Source of the DNA: Gemmatimonadota bacterium | GTDB taxonomy: Bacteria; Gemmatimonadota; Gemmatimonadetes; Gemmatimonadales; GWC2-71-9 | Direction of reading: 5' to 3' | Assembly (NCBI GenBank): GCA_016720805.1 | Contig: JADKJZ010000014.1 | Span: 248,001 to 312,000, forward strand | DNA: 64,000 nucleotides | Part shown: in pieces, positions 34,031-43,165 of the stretch | Numbering within the stretch: the first letter of the stretch is position 1 | Layout of the letters: each line of letters starts with the position of its first letter | Program-made: the position numbers and the translations under genes | Notes under the pieces: model-generated | What the model was told of the DNA's origin: nothing | Databases searched by the model: none | Seen by the model: only the letters and a program-made list of their open reading frames with translations

Positions 34031-35905
34031 CTACCGGCTCGCCCTGAGGGCGCGGTCGAGGGCCTTCTTGCCGCCGACCACCGGGATCGTCACGCTGGTG
34101 TGATCGAGGTCGACGGTCAGTTCGGTGCCCGCTGCCGGCCAGAGCGTGAAGTCGCGATCGCTCGACATGATCATCACCGCGATCCGCTTGCCGGCCGGGA
34201 TGACCTGATCGTCCGGTTCGAGGTCGAAGGTCAGGTCGACGAATTGACCGGGCACCAGCGGCGTCCCGTGCTCCAGACTGTGATAGTCGCCACCCGTCGT
34301 CAACTGCTTCCAGTTCTGCGGATCGGCCCAGCCCCGCGTGATGAGTGACGTGAGCGCCGTCGGCGCCTCCGTCCACGGCAACGACACCATCCACACCGAG
34401 AGATTGCCCGCCGGCTTGTTCAGCGCCATGCGGATGCGCACCTGCGTCGTCCCCGAGAGGTGGACCGCTTCGCTCAGGATCGGCGTGGCATAGATCAACC
34501 GATTGGGCGAATCTGCCGCCTTGGCCAACACCCCACCGCTGAATTCGACGTTGTCGACGAGCGTCTCGCGGCCCTGCCCGCCGCCGGGCTGCATGGCGAG
34601 CGTGCCCGCCGTCTTGCCGCCCCGACCGAGCCCCAGCGTCACCGCCTTGGCGTCGGGATTCGGGAAGTCGCGGTACGGTGTCGGCGCCTGCATCGACGCG
34701 CCTTCGCGCACGATGAACGCCTTCGGGTCGCGCTCGACGCCGTTGTCGATGCCGAAGAGATAGCGCGTGAACCAGCGGTTCATCAGCACCATCGGCGGTT
34801 CGCCGCCGTGGCCGCCCTGATGGTAGTACTGCTGGAGCGGCACCTTGTTGGCCTTGAGCACCTCGACGATGCGCTGGCTGTGTTCCGGCACGACGTTCCA
34901 GTCGTTGAAGGCGTGCGCCATCAGCGTCGCCGCGCGGATCGTGCCGGCCTTGGTGCGCAGGTCGCGATTGGCCCAGAATTCGTTGTTGTCGCCGGTGGTG
35001 CGATCACGGCCGGTGGCCATCATCCCGTCGCGATAGGTGGCATTGCAGTAGGGGCGCGTCGCCGGGTTGCCGCTGTTGACGAAGTCATAGAGGAAGTCGA
35101 TGTCCTCGCCGAGCCAGCCGCCGGGGTGGCGCACCAGGCCGTGCGAGCGGTAGTAATGCCAGTAGGAGGTATTGGGTGCGACCGGAATGATCGCTTCGAG
35201 TCCCTCGACCCCGGTCGTCGCGGCCGCCACGGGGATGGTGCCGTTGTACGAGGTGCCGGTCATCCCGACCTTGCCGGTGGTCCAGGTGGCGCGGACCTCG
35301 TCGGTGCCCGTCGGCGTGGTGAAGCCCTTGGCGCGGCCGTTGAGCCAATCGATCACCGCCTTCGGTGCCAGTGCCTCAGGCGGCCCACCGACGGTGACAC
35401 ACCCTTGCGAGAGGCCGGTCCCCGGCGCCTCGGAGTGGACCACCGCGAAGCCGCGGGGGACCCACGTACGCACGAACGACGGCGAGATCATCGGCTTGCT
35501 CGGCACGTACTCGATCTGGGGCTGCGAGGTCCGCTTGGGCGGCGTCGCGCCGACCTCCTGCTTCACGTCCCAGAGAAACTGCCGCGCTCCCGACGTGCGC
35601 GAGTAGTAGGGCGACGACTCGTAGATCACCGGGACCTTGAGCCCTTCCGTCTCGGTCTGGCGCTGCCGCGTCACGTCGACGAACATCCGGTCGCGCTTCC
35701 CGTCGCCGTCCGAATCGAACTCGGTCTCGACCCAGAGGGTCTGGCGAATCCACTGGGTGGTGTCCGCGAAACCGGGGACGATCTGTGCCTGCCCCCCGAT
35801 GAAGACCGGAACGGTCTTCGCCTGCTGGGCGGCGAGATTGGGGGCGAGGGCGAGCGTCGCGGCGAGGAGCGCGGCAGCGCGGCAGCGGGCGGGGCGAGGG
35901 GACAT
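34031..35905 (-). CDS. S15-family X-prolyl dipeptidyl peptidase/CocE-like hydrolase
   Basis: A 624-residue secreted alpha/beta hydrolase. Signal peptide MSPRPARCRAAALLAATLAL ends near NLAAQ. The nucleophile elbow GTSYNG, the acid in HAFNDWNV and the histidine in GGHGGEP form the catalytic triad. The C-terminal jelly-roll domain (LSGTTQVRIRMALNKPAGNL) is typical of the S15/CocE group. The annotation as Xaa-Pro dipeptidyl peptidase fits the length and the RDRMFVDVTRQRQT N-terminal domain. The ATG at 35905 is chosen because it precedes the signal peptide. The frame stays open far upstream without family sequence. Confidence 0.88.
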   Translation of the reverse strand: MSPRPARCRAAALLAATLALAPNLAAQQAKTVPVFIGGQAQIVPGFADTTQWIRQTLWVETEFDSDGDGKRDRMFVDVTRQRQTETEGLKVPVIYESSPYYSRTSGARQFLWDVKQEVGATPPKRTSQPQIEYVPSKPMISPSFVRTWVPRGFAVVHSEAPGTGLSQGCVTVGGPPEALAPKAVIDWLNGRAKGFTTPTGTDEVRATWTTGKVGMTGTSYNGTIPVAAATTGVEGLEAIIPVAPNTSYWHYYRSHGLVRHPGGWLGEDIDFLYDFVNSGNPATRPYCNATYRDGMMATGRDRTTGDNNEFWANRDLRTKAGTIRAATLMAHAFNDWNVVPEHSQRIVEVLKANKVPLQQYYHQGGHGGEPPMVLMNRWFTRYLFGIDNGVERDPKAFIVREGASMQAPTPYRDFPNPDAKAVTLGLGRGGKTAGTLAMQPGGGQGRETLVDNVEFSGGVLAKAADSPNRLIYATPILSEAVHLSGTTQVRIRMALNKPAGNLSVWMVSLPWTEAPTALTSLITRGWADPQNWKQLTTGGDYHSLEHGTPLVPGQFVDLTFDLEPDDQVIPAGKRIAVMIMSSDRDFTLWPAAGTELTVDLDHTSVTIPVVGGKKALDRALRASR

Positions 35906-36017
35906 GGGCGTCACCGGGCGAAACGTGGGCCGAACAGGATTCTTACGGCGAGAGGTCCGACGGAGATAAGATAGGGGAGATTTTGCTGATGTCATCCGGA
36001 GCCACGGGGGGTCGCTG

Positions 36018-36248
36018 ATGCTGCAGCTGTTGCTCTGGGCCGGTCTCAGCGGGCTCATCACCGTGGGCGTCGGCGTGGCGATCGTCGTGGTGAACCGCCG
36101 TCGCGAGCGCGAGGCGCTCGAACTTGCGATCCTCGAGGATGTGGCCGATCGGGTGGACGCGCTCGATGGCGTGGAGGATCGGCTGGCGCGCCTGAGCGAT
36201 CGACTCGATGCCGCCGAACAGACCCTGTTGCCCCCACCGGAGCGCTGA
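36018..36248 (+). CDS. small membrane protein with coiled coil
   Basis: A 76-residue protein: one transmembrane helix (LLLWAGLSGLITVGVGVAIV) followed by a basic RRR stop-transfer and a charged heptad-like coiled coil (EREALELAILEDVADRVDAL). The family is not recognised. Its TGA shares a base with the ATG of the esterase gene (TGATG), so translation is coupled. Confidence 0.6.
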   Translation: MLQLLLWAGLSGLITVGVGVAIVVVNRRREREALELAILEDVADRVDALDGVEDRLARLSDRLDAAEQTLLPPPER

Positions 36249-37150
36249 TGCATCGCCCTCGCCCTGCCTTCCTCGCGGCGTTGTTCCTCCTGGTCGCCTG
36301 CAGCGACACCGGCACCAGCGCCACGTACCAGGTCGCCGACAGCTACGAATCGGTGCAGGTCGGGCCGGTGCGCCGTTGGTATCGACTGCACATTCCCGAC
36401 CATCCGGCGAAGGGGCCGAAGGCGCCGCTGATCCTCGCCTTCCACGGCTACGGCCAGACCTCCGAGACGCTGGAGCGGGTCACCGGTCTCAGCACCGCCG
36501 CGGATGCGGCCGGCGCGATCGTGGTGTACCCCGAGTCGTATTACAGCAGCTGGGATGTCACCGGAGAAGCGGAGGAACTCTTCCAGGTCCGCGACCTCGA
36601 CTACGTTCGCGCCGTCATTGCGCAGGTGACGGCCGACCACGTGGTCGACCGAACCAAGATCGTTGCGGTCGGAATGTCGAACGGGGCGATGTTCGTGCAG
36701 CGGCTCGCCTGCGAGGCTTCCGATGCGATCGTCGGCTTCGTCGCCGTGGCGGGGATGTTGCTCCGCCCCATGGCGGCGACCTGCGATCCGCCGAGCCGCG
36801 TGTCGGCGATGTACATCCTCGGCGGCGACGACGCCGACTTCCCGTCGGCCGGGAACGCGGCACTGCTGTCGCTCGACAGCGGACTGGAGTTCTGGGCCGC
36901 GCGGAATGGTTGCGGAGGGGTGCAGACGACCGTGCTCCCGGACACGGCCCAGGACGGCACGCGTGCCACCAGGCGCAGCTATTCGGGCTGCGACGACGGC
37001 ACGTCGGTGTCGCGGGTGCTGATCAGCGGGGCGGGCCACTCATGGCCGGGGCAGAGCAGCCCGCCGAATCCGGATGGGTGGGGGCGCACGTCGCGCAACT
37101 TCAATGCGACGCGCGCCGTGCTGGAGTTCGCGAAGAGCGTGCGGCGCTAG
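36248..37150 (+). CDS. LpqC-like esterase/polyhydroxybutyrate-depolymerase-family lipoprotein
   Basis: A 300-residue alpha/beta hydrolase with a lipobox (ALFLLVACSDTG). The oxyanion region is LILAFHGYGQTSE, the nucleophile elbow is GMSNGAMF, and the catalytic acid and histidine are in LGGDDADF and GAGHSWPG. The family includes PHB depolymerases, feruloyl esterases and LpqC. The natural substrate is unknown. Its stop overlaps the stop of the convergent helicase gene in a shared CTAG. Confidence 0.85.
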   Translation: MHRPRPAFLAALFLLVACSDTGTSATYQVADSYESVQVGPVRRWYRLHIPDHPAKGPKAPLILAFHGYGQTSETLERVTGLSTAADAAGAIVVYPESYYSSWDVTGEAEELFQVRDLDYVRAVIAQVTADHVVDRTKIVAVGMSNGAMFVQRLACEASDAIVGFVAVAGMLLRPMAATCDPPSRVSAMYILGGDDADFPSAGNAALLSLDSGLEFWAARNGCGGVQTTVLPDTAQDGTRATRRSYSGCDDGTSVSRVLISGAGHSWPGQSSPPNPDGWGRTSRNFNATRAVLEFAKSVRR

Positions 37151-38781
37151 CGTCCGCCGGCCAGGTCGCGCCGCACCGTCAGCTTCTTCCCCTTGATGGT
37201 GCTGGCGCGGAGCGCGGCGATCACGTCGATGATCCGCTCCTCCGGCACTTCCACCAGCGAGAAGCGATCGGTGATTTCGATCGCGCCGATCTCGGCGGCC
37301 GGCATCTTCGCCTCGTTCACGATCGCGCCAACCAGGTCGGCGGGACGCAGGTTCTGCTTCCGTCCGGCACCGATGTAGATCCGCGACATCCCGGCCGCCT
37401 TCGCGCGCTTCTCGCGCGGCATCCCCTTCGGGGGCGTGGGCGGCGTCAGGTCCATCGCCTGGTCTTCCTTCGACCCGGCGCCAGGTCCGCGCTCGTGCGC
37501 CAGCTGGATCGCCGCCATCGCGATCTCCATCAGGTCGTGGTTTTCGCTCAGGCTCTCCACCACCACGCGGTACGCCTCGCTCTCGCCGGCGACGATCGCC
37601 TCGCTGATCGAGGTGGCCGTCAGCCCGATCCGCTTGGCCTGCACATCGAGGAAGGTCGGCAACTGCGCCATCGTGACACGCTGCCGCGTCGATGCCTCGA
37701 TGTTGCGGAGGAGACGATGCTCGCGCGGTTCGACCAGCGTGATCGCCACCCCCTCGCGTCCGGCGCGCCCGGTGCGGCCGATGCGGTGGACGTACGCCGC
37801 CGGCGACTCGGGGACGTTGAAGTTGACGACGTGCGAGAGCTGGTCGATGTCGAGGCCACGCGCGGCGACGTCGGTCGCGACGAGCAGGTCGACGGCACCG
37901 CTGCGCGTCCGCTTCATCACCCGGTCGCGCGCCTCCTGCGTCATGCCGCCATGGAGCGCCTCGGCGCGGTAGCCGTGGCCGCCGAGTGTTTCGTGCAGCG
38001 AATCGACTTCGGTGCGCGTGCGGCAGAAGACCAGCGCCAGCGTCGGCGCCTCGAGGTCGAGGATGCGCCCCAGCGCGGCAATCTTCTGCGGCCGGGCCAC
38101 GAGGTACGCGGTCTGCCGGACTTTCGGGGCTTCACCGGCCAACGGCTCGGTGCGGGCCACATTCACCCGCAGCGGATTGCTGAGGTGGCGCTCCGCGATC
38201 TTCGCGATGCGCGGCGGCAGCGTGGCCGAGAAGAGCGCGGTCTGACGCACCGCTGGTGCGGCGTCGAGAATCGACTCAAGCTCGTCGGCGAAGCCCATGT
38301 CCAGCATCTCGTCCGCTTCGTCGAGCACCACGGCCGTCAACCCGCCCAGGTCGAGCGTGCCGCGACGGATATGGTCGAGTGCGCGGCCAGGCGTGGCCGC
38401 GACGACGTGCACGCCGCGGCGGAGGATGCGGATCTGCTGGTCGAAGGCCTGGCCGCCATAGATCGGCACCACCGAGGTGCCGAGCGCCTTGCCGTAGCGG
38501 TGGAACGCCTCGGCCACCTGCATGGCGAGTTCGCGGGTCGGCACCAGCACCAGCAGTGCCGGACGGTTGGCGACCGGCGGGGTGCTGGCGAGCCGCTGCA
38601 ACAGGGGCAAGGCAAAGGCGGCGGTCTTGCCGGTGCCGGTGGCCGCCTGGCCGAGGAGATCGCGCCCGGCCAGCAGGGCGGGAATCGATTCCGCCTGAAT
38701 CGGGGTCGGCTCTTCGTAGCCGAGGGTGGTCAGTGCCTCGACCAGCGAAGCGGAGAGGCCGAGGTCCTTGAAAGTCGTCAT
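37147..38781 (-). CDS. deaD: DEAD-box RNA helicase, CsdA/DeaD type
   Basis: A 544-residue RNA helicase. Q motif region FKDLGLSASLVEALTTLGYE, motif I ATGTGKT, motif Ia PTRELAMQV, motif II DEAD (VVLDEADEMLDMG), motif III SAT and motif VI HRIGRTGRAG are all intact. A C-terminal DbpA-like RNA-binding domain (MSRIYIGAGRKQNLRPADLV) marks the CsdA/DeaD/DbpA group, which acts in ribosome assembly and cold-shock RNA unwinding. The ATG at 38781 starts directly at the Q-motif helix. Confidence 0.93.
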   Translation of the reverse strand: MTTFKDLGLSASLVEALTTLGYEEPTPIQAESIPALLAGRDLLGQAATGTGKTAAFALPLLQRLASTPPVANRPALLVLVPTRELAMQVAEAFHRYGKALGTSVVPIYGGQAFDQQIRILRRGVHVVAATPGRALDHIRRGTLDLGGLTAVVLDEADEMLDMGFADELESILDAAPAVRQTALFSATLPPRIAKIAERHLSNPLRVNVARTEPLAGEAPKVRQTAYLVARPQKIAALGRILDLEAPTLALVFCRTRTEVDSLHETLGGHGYRAEALHGGMTQEARDRVMKRTRSGAVDLLVATDVAARGLDIDQLSHVVNFNVPESPAAYVHRIGRTGRAGREGVAITLVEPREHRLLRNIEASTRQRVTMAQLPTFLDVQAKRIGLTATSISEAIVAGESEAYRVVVESLSENHDLMEIAMAAIQLAHERGPGAGSKEDQAMDLTPPTPPKGMPREKRAKAAGMSRIYIGAGRKQNLRPADLVGAIVNEAKMPAAEIGAIEITDRFSLVEVPEERIIDVIAALRASTIKGKKLTVRRDLAGGR

Positions 38782-38881
38782 TGCCAAAGATAGTCCCCGG
38801 GACCGCGGGCGCCGTGGGTGGACCTGCGCCCGTCGATCCGGCATTCTTCGGCGTCCGTCATCCCGCCACGAGGGGTCCCGT

Positions 38882-40009
38882 ATGACTCGTCCCATCAGAC
38901 TGGCTGTGCTTATTGCGCTGCTGGCGCCGCCACTGACCGCCCAGGCGCTGCCGAAGCCCGCTGCGGTGCGCCGGATTGCCGATTCGCTGGCAGCGGCGTT
39001 CGTGACCTCGGGCGGGGCGCCGAGCGTGGCCGTCGCGATGGTTCGCGGCACCGACACGCTCGCCTTCGGGGCCTGGGGGAAGGCCGATCTCGAGAACAGC
39101 GTCGCGGCGACGACACGATCGGTCTATCGGATCGGTTCGGTCACCAAGCAATTCACCGCCGCGGCCGTGATGCAGCTGGTGGAACAAGGGCGGATCGGAG
39201 TCGATGACTCGATCGGGGCGCAGCTGCCGACGCTCCCTGCGGCATGGCGCGGCGTCACCATCCGCCAGCTGCTGAACCACACCTCGGGCATCCCGTCCTA
39301 CACCGATCTCGGGCAGCCGTGGTTCCGGCGCTTCGCGGAGGAGATGACCCCTGACACCCTGGTGGCGCTGACGGCGGCCAAGCCGCTCGATTTTGCGCCG
39401 GGCACCAAGTGGCAGTACAACAACACCGGCTACGTGATTCTTGGCATGCTGATCGAAAAGCTCACCGGGCATTCGTGGGCCACGGACATGCACGAGCGAT
39501 TCGCGGTGCCGTACGGCCTCGACGACACGCAGGCCTGTCTCGCCACGCCGATCATCTATCGTCGGGCGCATGGCTATGAGCGCGAGAAGGCGGCATGGGT
39601 CAACACCATCTTCCTGCACATGTCACAGCCATACGCGGCCGGCTCGCTGTGCTCGACGATCGGCGACATGACCAAGTGGAATGTCGCGCTCCATGGCGGC
39701 AAGGTCGTCTCCGCGGCGTCATACGAGATGATGACCACACCGAGTGGAGCCGCCGCGAGCGGTGCGCTCCCCTACGGCTTCGGGCTGGGCCGCGCCATGA
39801 TGGGGGAACGGGTGGTGATCACCCATGGGGGTGGCATACCGGGCTTCATCACCTCCAATGCCTGGATCCCGTCGCTGCAGCTCTCGATCACCGTGCTCAC
39901 CAACTCCGGCTCCGCCAAGCCCGATGACTTGATGCGCATGCTGGCGCGCGCCGCCGTCGGGGCCCCCCTGGTCATGACGCCGCCCCCGGCGACCCCGAAG
40001 AAGCCGTGA
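38882..40009 (+). CDS. beta-lactamase-fold serine hydrolase
   Basis: A 375-residue secreted protein (signal peptide MTRPIRLAVLIALLAPPLTA) of the class C beta-lactamase/penicillin-binding-like family. It has SxxK (SVTKQFTAAAVM), YxN (YNNTGYVILGM) and the HGG triad (THGGGIPGF). It probably acts as an esterase or D-aminopeptidase in the envelope. There is no indication that it hydrolyses antibiotics. The FKBP gene follows after 16 bp. Confidence 0.88.
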   Translation: MTRPIRLAVLIALLAPPLTAQALPKPAAVRRIADSLAAAFVTSGGAPSVAVAMVRGTDTLAFGAWGKADLENSVAATTRSVYRIGSVTKQFTAAAVMQLVEQGRIGVDDSIGAQLPTLPAAWRGVTIRQLLNHTSGIPSYTDLGQPWFRRFAEEMTPDTLVALTAAKPLDFAPGTKWQYNNTGYVILGMLIEKLTGHSWATDMHERFAVPYGLDDTQACLATPIIYRRAHGYEREKAAWVNTIFLHMSQPYAAGSLCSTIGDMTKWNVALHGGKVVSAASYEMMTTPSGAAASGALPYGFGLGRAMMGERVVITHGGGIPGFITSNAWIPSLQLSITVLTNSGSAKPDDLMRMLARAAVGAPLVMTPPPATPKKP

Positions 40010-40025
40010 ACCAGCGGAGTCGGTG

Positions 40026-40571
40026 ATGTTCAGTGGGATTCCTCCGAGACGTGTCCGTGCCTGCTGCCTCGTGCTGGCGCTGGCCTGTCCCTTCGCCGCC
40101 GGCCGGGCGCAGGGAGCGGCGCCACTGTTGGCCCCCGAGATGCGGGTACCGATCCGCCTCGACGAACGACTGCCGCTCCGGATGGCGGGCGCCGGCCTGC
40201 CGGAGGAATTGGCGCCGATCCTCGGGGTGCGCGAGGACTCGCTGCGGCGCACACCGCGCGGCGTGTTCTATGATGACGTCGTGGTCGGGAGTGGTGAGGA
40301 AGTACGGCGGGGCGACAGCGTGGCAGTGCATTTCGTCAGCTACCTCGCCGACGGGTTGCCAGTCACCAAGTCGGCGAAGGAGCCGTTTCGGTTCCGGCTG
40401 GGCACCGGGCGGGTGGTCGACGGCTGGGAGGACGGGCTGGTGGGAATGCGGACCGGCGGCCACCGGATGCTGGTGATCCCCGCCGCCCTCGGCTATGGGG
40501 CCAAGGGGAGTGGCCCGATCCCGCCCAATGCGACACTGGTCTTTGACGTGATGGTGGTGGAACGGAAGTGA
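40026..40571 (+). CDS. FKBP-type peptidyl-prolyl isomerase
   Basis: A 181-residue secreted protein with a signal-like N-terminus (CCLVLALACPFAAGRAQ). The FKBP domain occupies residues 85-181: YDDVVVGSGEEVRRGDSVAV, FRLGTGRVVDGWEDGLVGMR and VIPAALGYGAKGSGPIPPNA. It catalyses proline isomerisation during periplasmic protein folding. A GTG at 40023 is an alternative start. Confidence 0.9.
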   Translation: MFSGIPPRRVRACCLVLALACPFAAGRAQGAAPLLAPEMRVPIRLDERLPLRMAGAGLPEELAPILGVREDSLRRTPRGVFYDDVVVGSGEEVRRGDSVAVHFVSYLADGLPVTKSAKEPFRFRLGTGRVVDGWEDGLVGMRTGGHRMLVIPAALGYGAKGSGPIPPNATLVFDVMVVERK

Positions 40572-40592
40572 CGCACGGGCACTGGCGGCCGG

Positions 40593-41072
40593 CTACTCCG
40601 GCGTGACCATCGCGTGAATCGTCACCAGTTCGAGGACGCGGAGCGAGCGGCGCATCGTCGGCAGCTGCAGGGTCACTTCCTCACCGACCTCACGGTCCTT
40701 GAGGGCACGACCGAGGGGTGACGCCAGGGAGATGTGCCCGGCGTCGATGTCCATCATCTCGGCGAGGACCAGGGTGTACTCCTCGATCTCACCGCTGCCG
40801 ACATCCTCGACCTTCACCTTGGAGCCGAGGCCGACCTTGTTCAGCGGGGCTTCGGTGTCGGCCAGCTGGGAGAGCTGGTTGAGGCGCTGGTGGAGCTGGC
40901 CCAGGCGGGCCTGGACGAACTGCTGCCGCTCGAGAGCCGACTTGTACTCGGAGTTCTCGCGGAGATCGCCCATTTCGACGGCGGTCGCGATGGCCTGCGG
41001 CAGGGTCACGGCGAGCTCATGGCTCAATTCCGAGATCTCCTTGCCGAGCTTCTCCCGCATTTCACGAATCAT
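40593..41072 (-). CDS. greA: GreA/GreB-family transcription elongation factor
   Basis: A 159-residue protein with an N-terminal coiled coil (MREKLGKEISELSHELAVTL, with acidic tip MGDLRENSEYKSALE) and a C-terminal domain (DAGHISLASPLGRALKDREV). Gre factors insert the coiled coil into RNA polymerase to cleave backtracked RNA. The key acidic pair of the tip is kept. The ATG at 41072 gives a normal length; an alternative ATG at 41060 is possible. Confidence 0.92.
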   Translation of the reverse strand: MIREMREKLGKEISELSHELAVTLPQAIATAVEMGDLRENSEYKSALERQQFVQARLGQLHQRLNQLSQLADTEAPLNKVGLGSKVKVEDVGSGEIEEYTLVLAEMMDIDAGHISLASPLGRALKDREVGEEVTLQLPTMRRSLRVLELVTIHAMVTPE

Positions 41073-41211
41073 TCGGACGTCCGGGCAACAGTAGAACAGG
41101 CGGCCCACCCAGCGCGGAGCGCCAGGTGGACCGAAAAGACAAGCCGAAATGTAGCCCCCTCCTCCCCAAAGGGTAAGAACGGGGGAGCGCTCCCACCAAT
41201 CGAGGTTTCCC

Positions 41212-41880
41212 ATGCGTGTCGTGGCACTCTTGCTGGCGCTCGCGGCCTGTGCCCATGCGGCACCACAGGCCACCCAGCCCAACACTGCGGTCCAGGTGGT
41301 CGCCGCTGACTCGCTGGCCCGGCGCCAGCTGGTGGCCGTCGCCCAGGTGGCCCCCTCGATCCGCCAGGAGGTGCGTTACGCCTCCCGGAACAACTTCACT
41401 GGTGAAGTATTACCAGGCTATGGAGCTGCGGTGGTCCTGCTTCGGCGCGAGGCCGCCGAGGCACTCGGCCGGGTGCAGGCCCGGCTCGCCGCGAAGGGGC
41501 TGGGGCTCAAGATCTGGGACGGCTACCGACCGGTCCGGGCGACCCTGGCGATGGTGGCCTGGTGTGAACGGACCGGGCAGACCAAGCTGCTCGACGACGG
41601 CTATATCGCGAGGCGTTCCCGCCACAATCAAGGGGTCGCGGTTGATCTGACCCTCGTGGAACTAGCCTCCGGACGCGAATTCGATATGGGAACACCATTT
41701 GATGAGTTCTCCGCCCGATCGCACACCGCCAACGCGACCGATACGGTCGCGGCCAATCGGCAGCTGCTGGTGCAGGCGATGGCGGCCGAGGGATTCACCA
41801 ATTACGTCGACGAATGGTGGCATTTCTCGTTCGGCGTGACTGATGCCGTCCCGTACGACCTGCCCCTTGAGCGGTGGTAG
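41212..41880 (+). CDS. VanX/DdpX-like D-Ala-D-Ala dipeptidase
   Basis: A 222-residue M15-family zinc dipeptidase with a signal peptide (MRVVALLLALAACAHAAP). Zinc and catalytic residues are in SRHNQGVAVDLTLVE (His and Asp) and DEWWHFSF (Glu and His). The arginine in WDGYRPVRATLAM is the usual transition-state residue. It cleaves D-Ala-D-Ala in the periplasm during wall turnover. No vanH/vanA genes are present, so this looks like a recycling enzyme, not resistance. Confidence 0.9.
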   Translation: MRVVALLLALAACAHAAPQATQPNTAVQVVAADSLARRQLVAVAQVAPSIRQEVRYASRNNFTGEVLPGYGAAVVLLRREAAEALGRVQARLAAKGLGLKIWDGYRPVRATLAMVAWCERTGQTKLLDDGYIARRSRHNQGVAVDLTLVELASGREFDMGTPFDEFSARSHTANATDTVAANRQLLVQAMAAEGFTNYVDEWWHFSFGVTDAVPYDLPLERW

Positions 41881-41881
41881 C

Positions 41882-41905
41882 GGTCGGAATTCCTTGATTC
41901 CGACC
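41882..41905 (+). terminator. candidate stem-loop after the VanX-like gene
   Basis: A perfect 9-bp stem GGTCGGAAT/ATTCCGACC with a 6-nt loop starts two bases after the stop codon. There is no T-run, so termination is uncertain. Confidence 0.4.
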
Positions 41906-41989
41906 TACCCCGTAGGTATTCTGTCCCCGCTCAGAATGCCATCGTGCCCGTGTTCATTTGCTGGTTGGACCCGTAGCCAGGATGCACCC

Positions 41990-43153
41990 TTGATCCGACA
42001 CCTGCGCATTTCGTCGCGGCGTCACCTCCCTCTGCTCCTCCTCGGCCTGGTCGCCGTCACCCTGACTGGGTGCCTCGACGCCAGCCAATATCCCCAGTCG
42101 ACGCTGACGCCGAAGGGCGACTACGCGGAGATGGTGGACAAACTCTTCCGAACGACGCTCTGGCTTGCGACGCTGGTCTTCATCATCGTCGAGGCGGGAT
42201 TGCTGTGGGCGATCTTCAAGTTCCGCGGCAAGCCGGACGACCCCGAGCCGAAGCAGGTGCACGGCAGCACGACGGTGGAGATCATCTGGACCGTGATCCC
42301 GGCGCTGGTGCTGGCGGTCGTCGCGGTGCCGACGGTGCAGACGATTTTCGAAACGGCGAAGGTGCCGGCAGCCTCGCCGGATGGCCAGGCGCCGCTCCGG
42401 GTGGATGTGGTGGGCCACCAGTGGTGGTGGGAGTTCCGCTACCCGGAGCTCGGCATCACCACGGCCAACCAGTTGCATGTGCCGGTGGGGCGGACGGTTG
42501 ACCTCCGGATGAAGACGGTCGACGTGCTCCACTCGTTCTGGATTCCGCAGTTCGCCGGGAAGCGCGACGTCTTCCCGAACCGCGAGACGCGGCTCTGGTT
42601 CACGGCGAAGGAGACGGGCGCGTTCCCCGGGGCGTGCGCCGAGTTCTGCGGCATCCAGCACGGCCGGATGGACTTCTACGTGATGGTGAACACGCCCGAG
42701 GAGTTCGCCGGGTGGGTTGCCACGCGCCAGACCGACTCGCTGCTCGGGCCGACGGGGCTGCCGAAGCCGGCGCCGACGCCGGTGGTCGACAGCACGGCGA
42801 AGGCCGGCAAGGGTGACGTGGTGGTGGCCGCCGCGCCGGCGGTGCCAGTGGCGCCGGCCGCAATGACGGACCCGAAGGTCGCCGAGGGCGAGAAGTACTT
42901 CGCCACGAAGGGTTGCATCGGTTGCCACTCTCTCAACTCCGTCGGTGCGCCGAAGGGGATGATCGGACCGAACCTGGCGGGCATCGGCGTGCGGAAGAAC
43001 ATCGCCGGTGGTTGGCTGCCGAACACCGACGAGAACCTGCACCGCTGGATCAAGACCCCGCAGCTGGTGAAGTCCGGGGTGCTGATGCAGGTGCCCGAGA
43101 TGACCGACGCCGAGGTGGACGCGCTCGTCGCGTACCTCCGCACCAAGCAGTAG
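41990..43153 (+). CDS. coxB: cytochrome c oxidase subunit II with fused cytochrome c domain
   Basis: A 387-residue lipoprotein (lipobox VTLTGC) with two transmembrane helices, then the CuA domain (GHQWWWEFRY; CAEFCGIQHGRM supplies the copper ligands), an Ala/Pro/Val-rich linker, and a C-terminal cytochrome c domain with CIGCH. This caa3-like layout accepts electrons from cytochrome c. The TTG at 41990 is chosen because it precedes a complete signal peptide (IRHLRISSRRHLPLLLLGLV) and has AGGA 7 bp upstream. First gene of coxBACD. Confidence 0.93.
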   Translation: MIRHLRISSRRHLPLLLLGLVAVTLTGCLDASQYPQSTLTPKGDYAEMVDKLFRTTLWLATLVFIIVEAGLLWAIFKFRGKPDDPEPKQVHGSTTVEIIWTVIPALVLAVVAVPTVQTIFETAKVPAASPDGQAPLRVDVVGHQWWWEFRYPELGITTANQLHVPVGRTVDLRMKTVDVLHSFWIPQFAGKRDVFPNRETRLWFTAKETGAFPGACAEFCGIQHGRMDFYVMVNTPEEFAGWVATRQTDSLLGPTGLPKPAPTPVVDSTAKAGKGDVVVAAAPAVPVAPAAMTDPKVAEGEKYFATKGCIGCHSLNSVGAPKGMIGPNLAGIGVRKNIAGGWLPNTDENLHRWIKTPQLVKSGVLMQVPEMTDAEVDALVAYLRTKQ

Positions 43154-43165
43154 GAGGAGACCATC

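Noticed and set aside
38882..40009. Antibiotic-degrading class C beta-lactamase
   Set aside because: The motifs are those of the broad serine-hydrolase family; nothing points specifically to beta-lactam hydrolysis.
41212..41880. Vancomycin-resistance gene (VanX)
   Set aside because: There are no vanH or vanA ligase genes. A secreted single enzyme fits peptidoglycan recycling.
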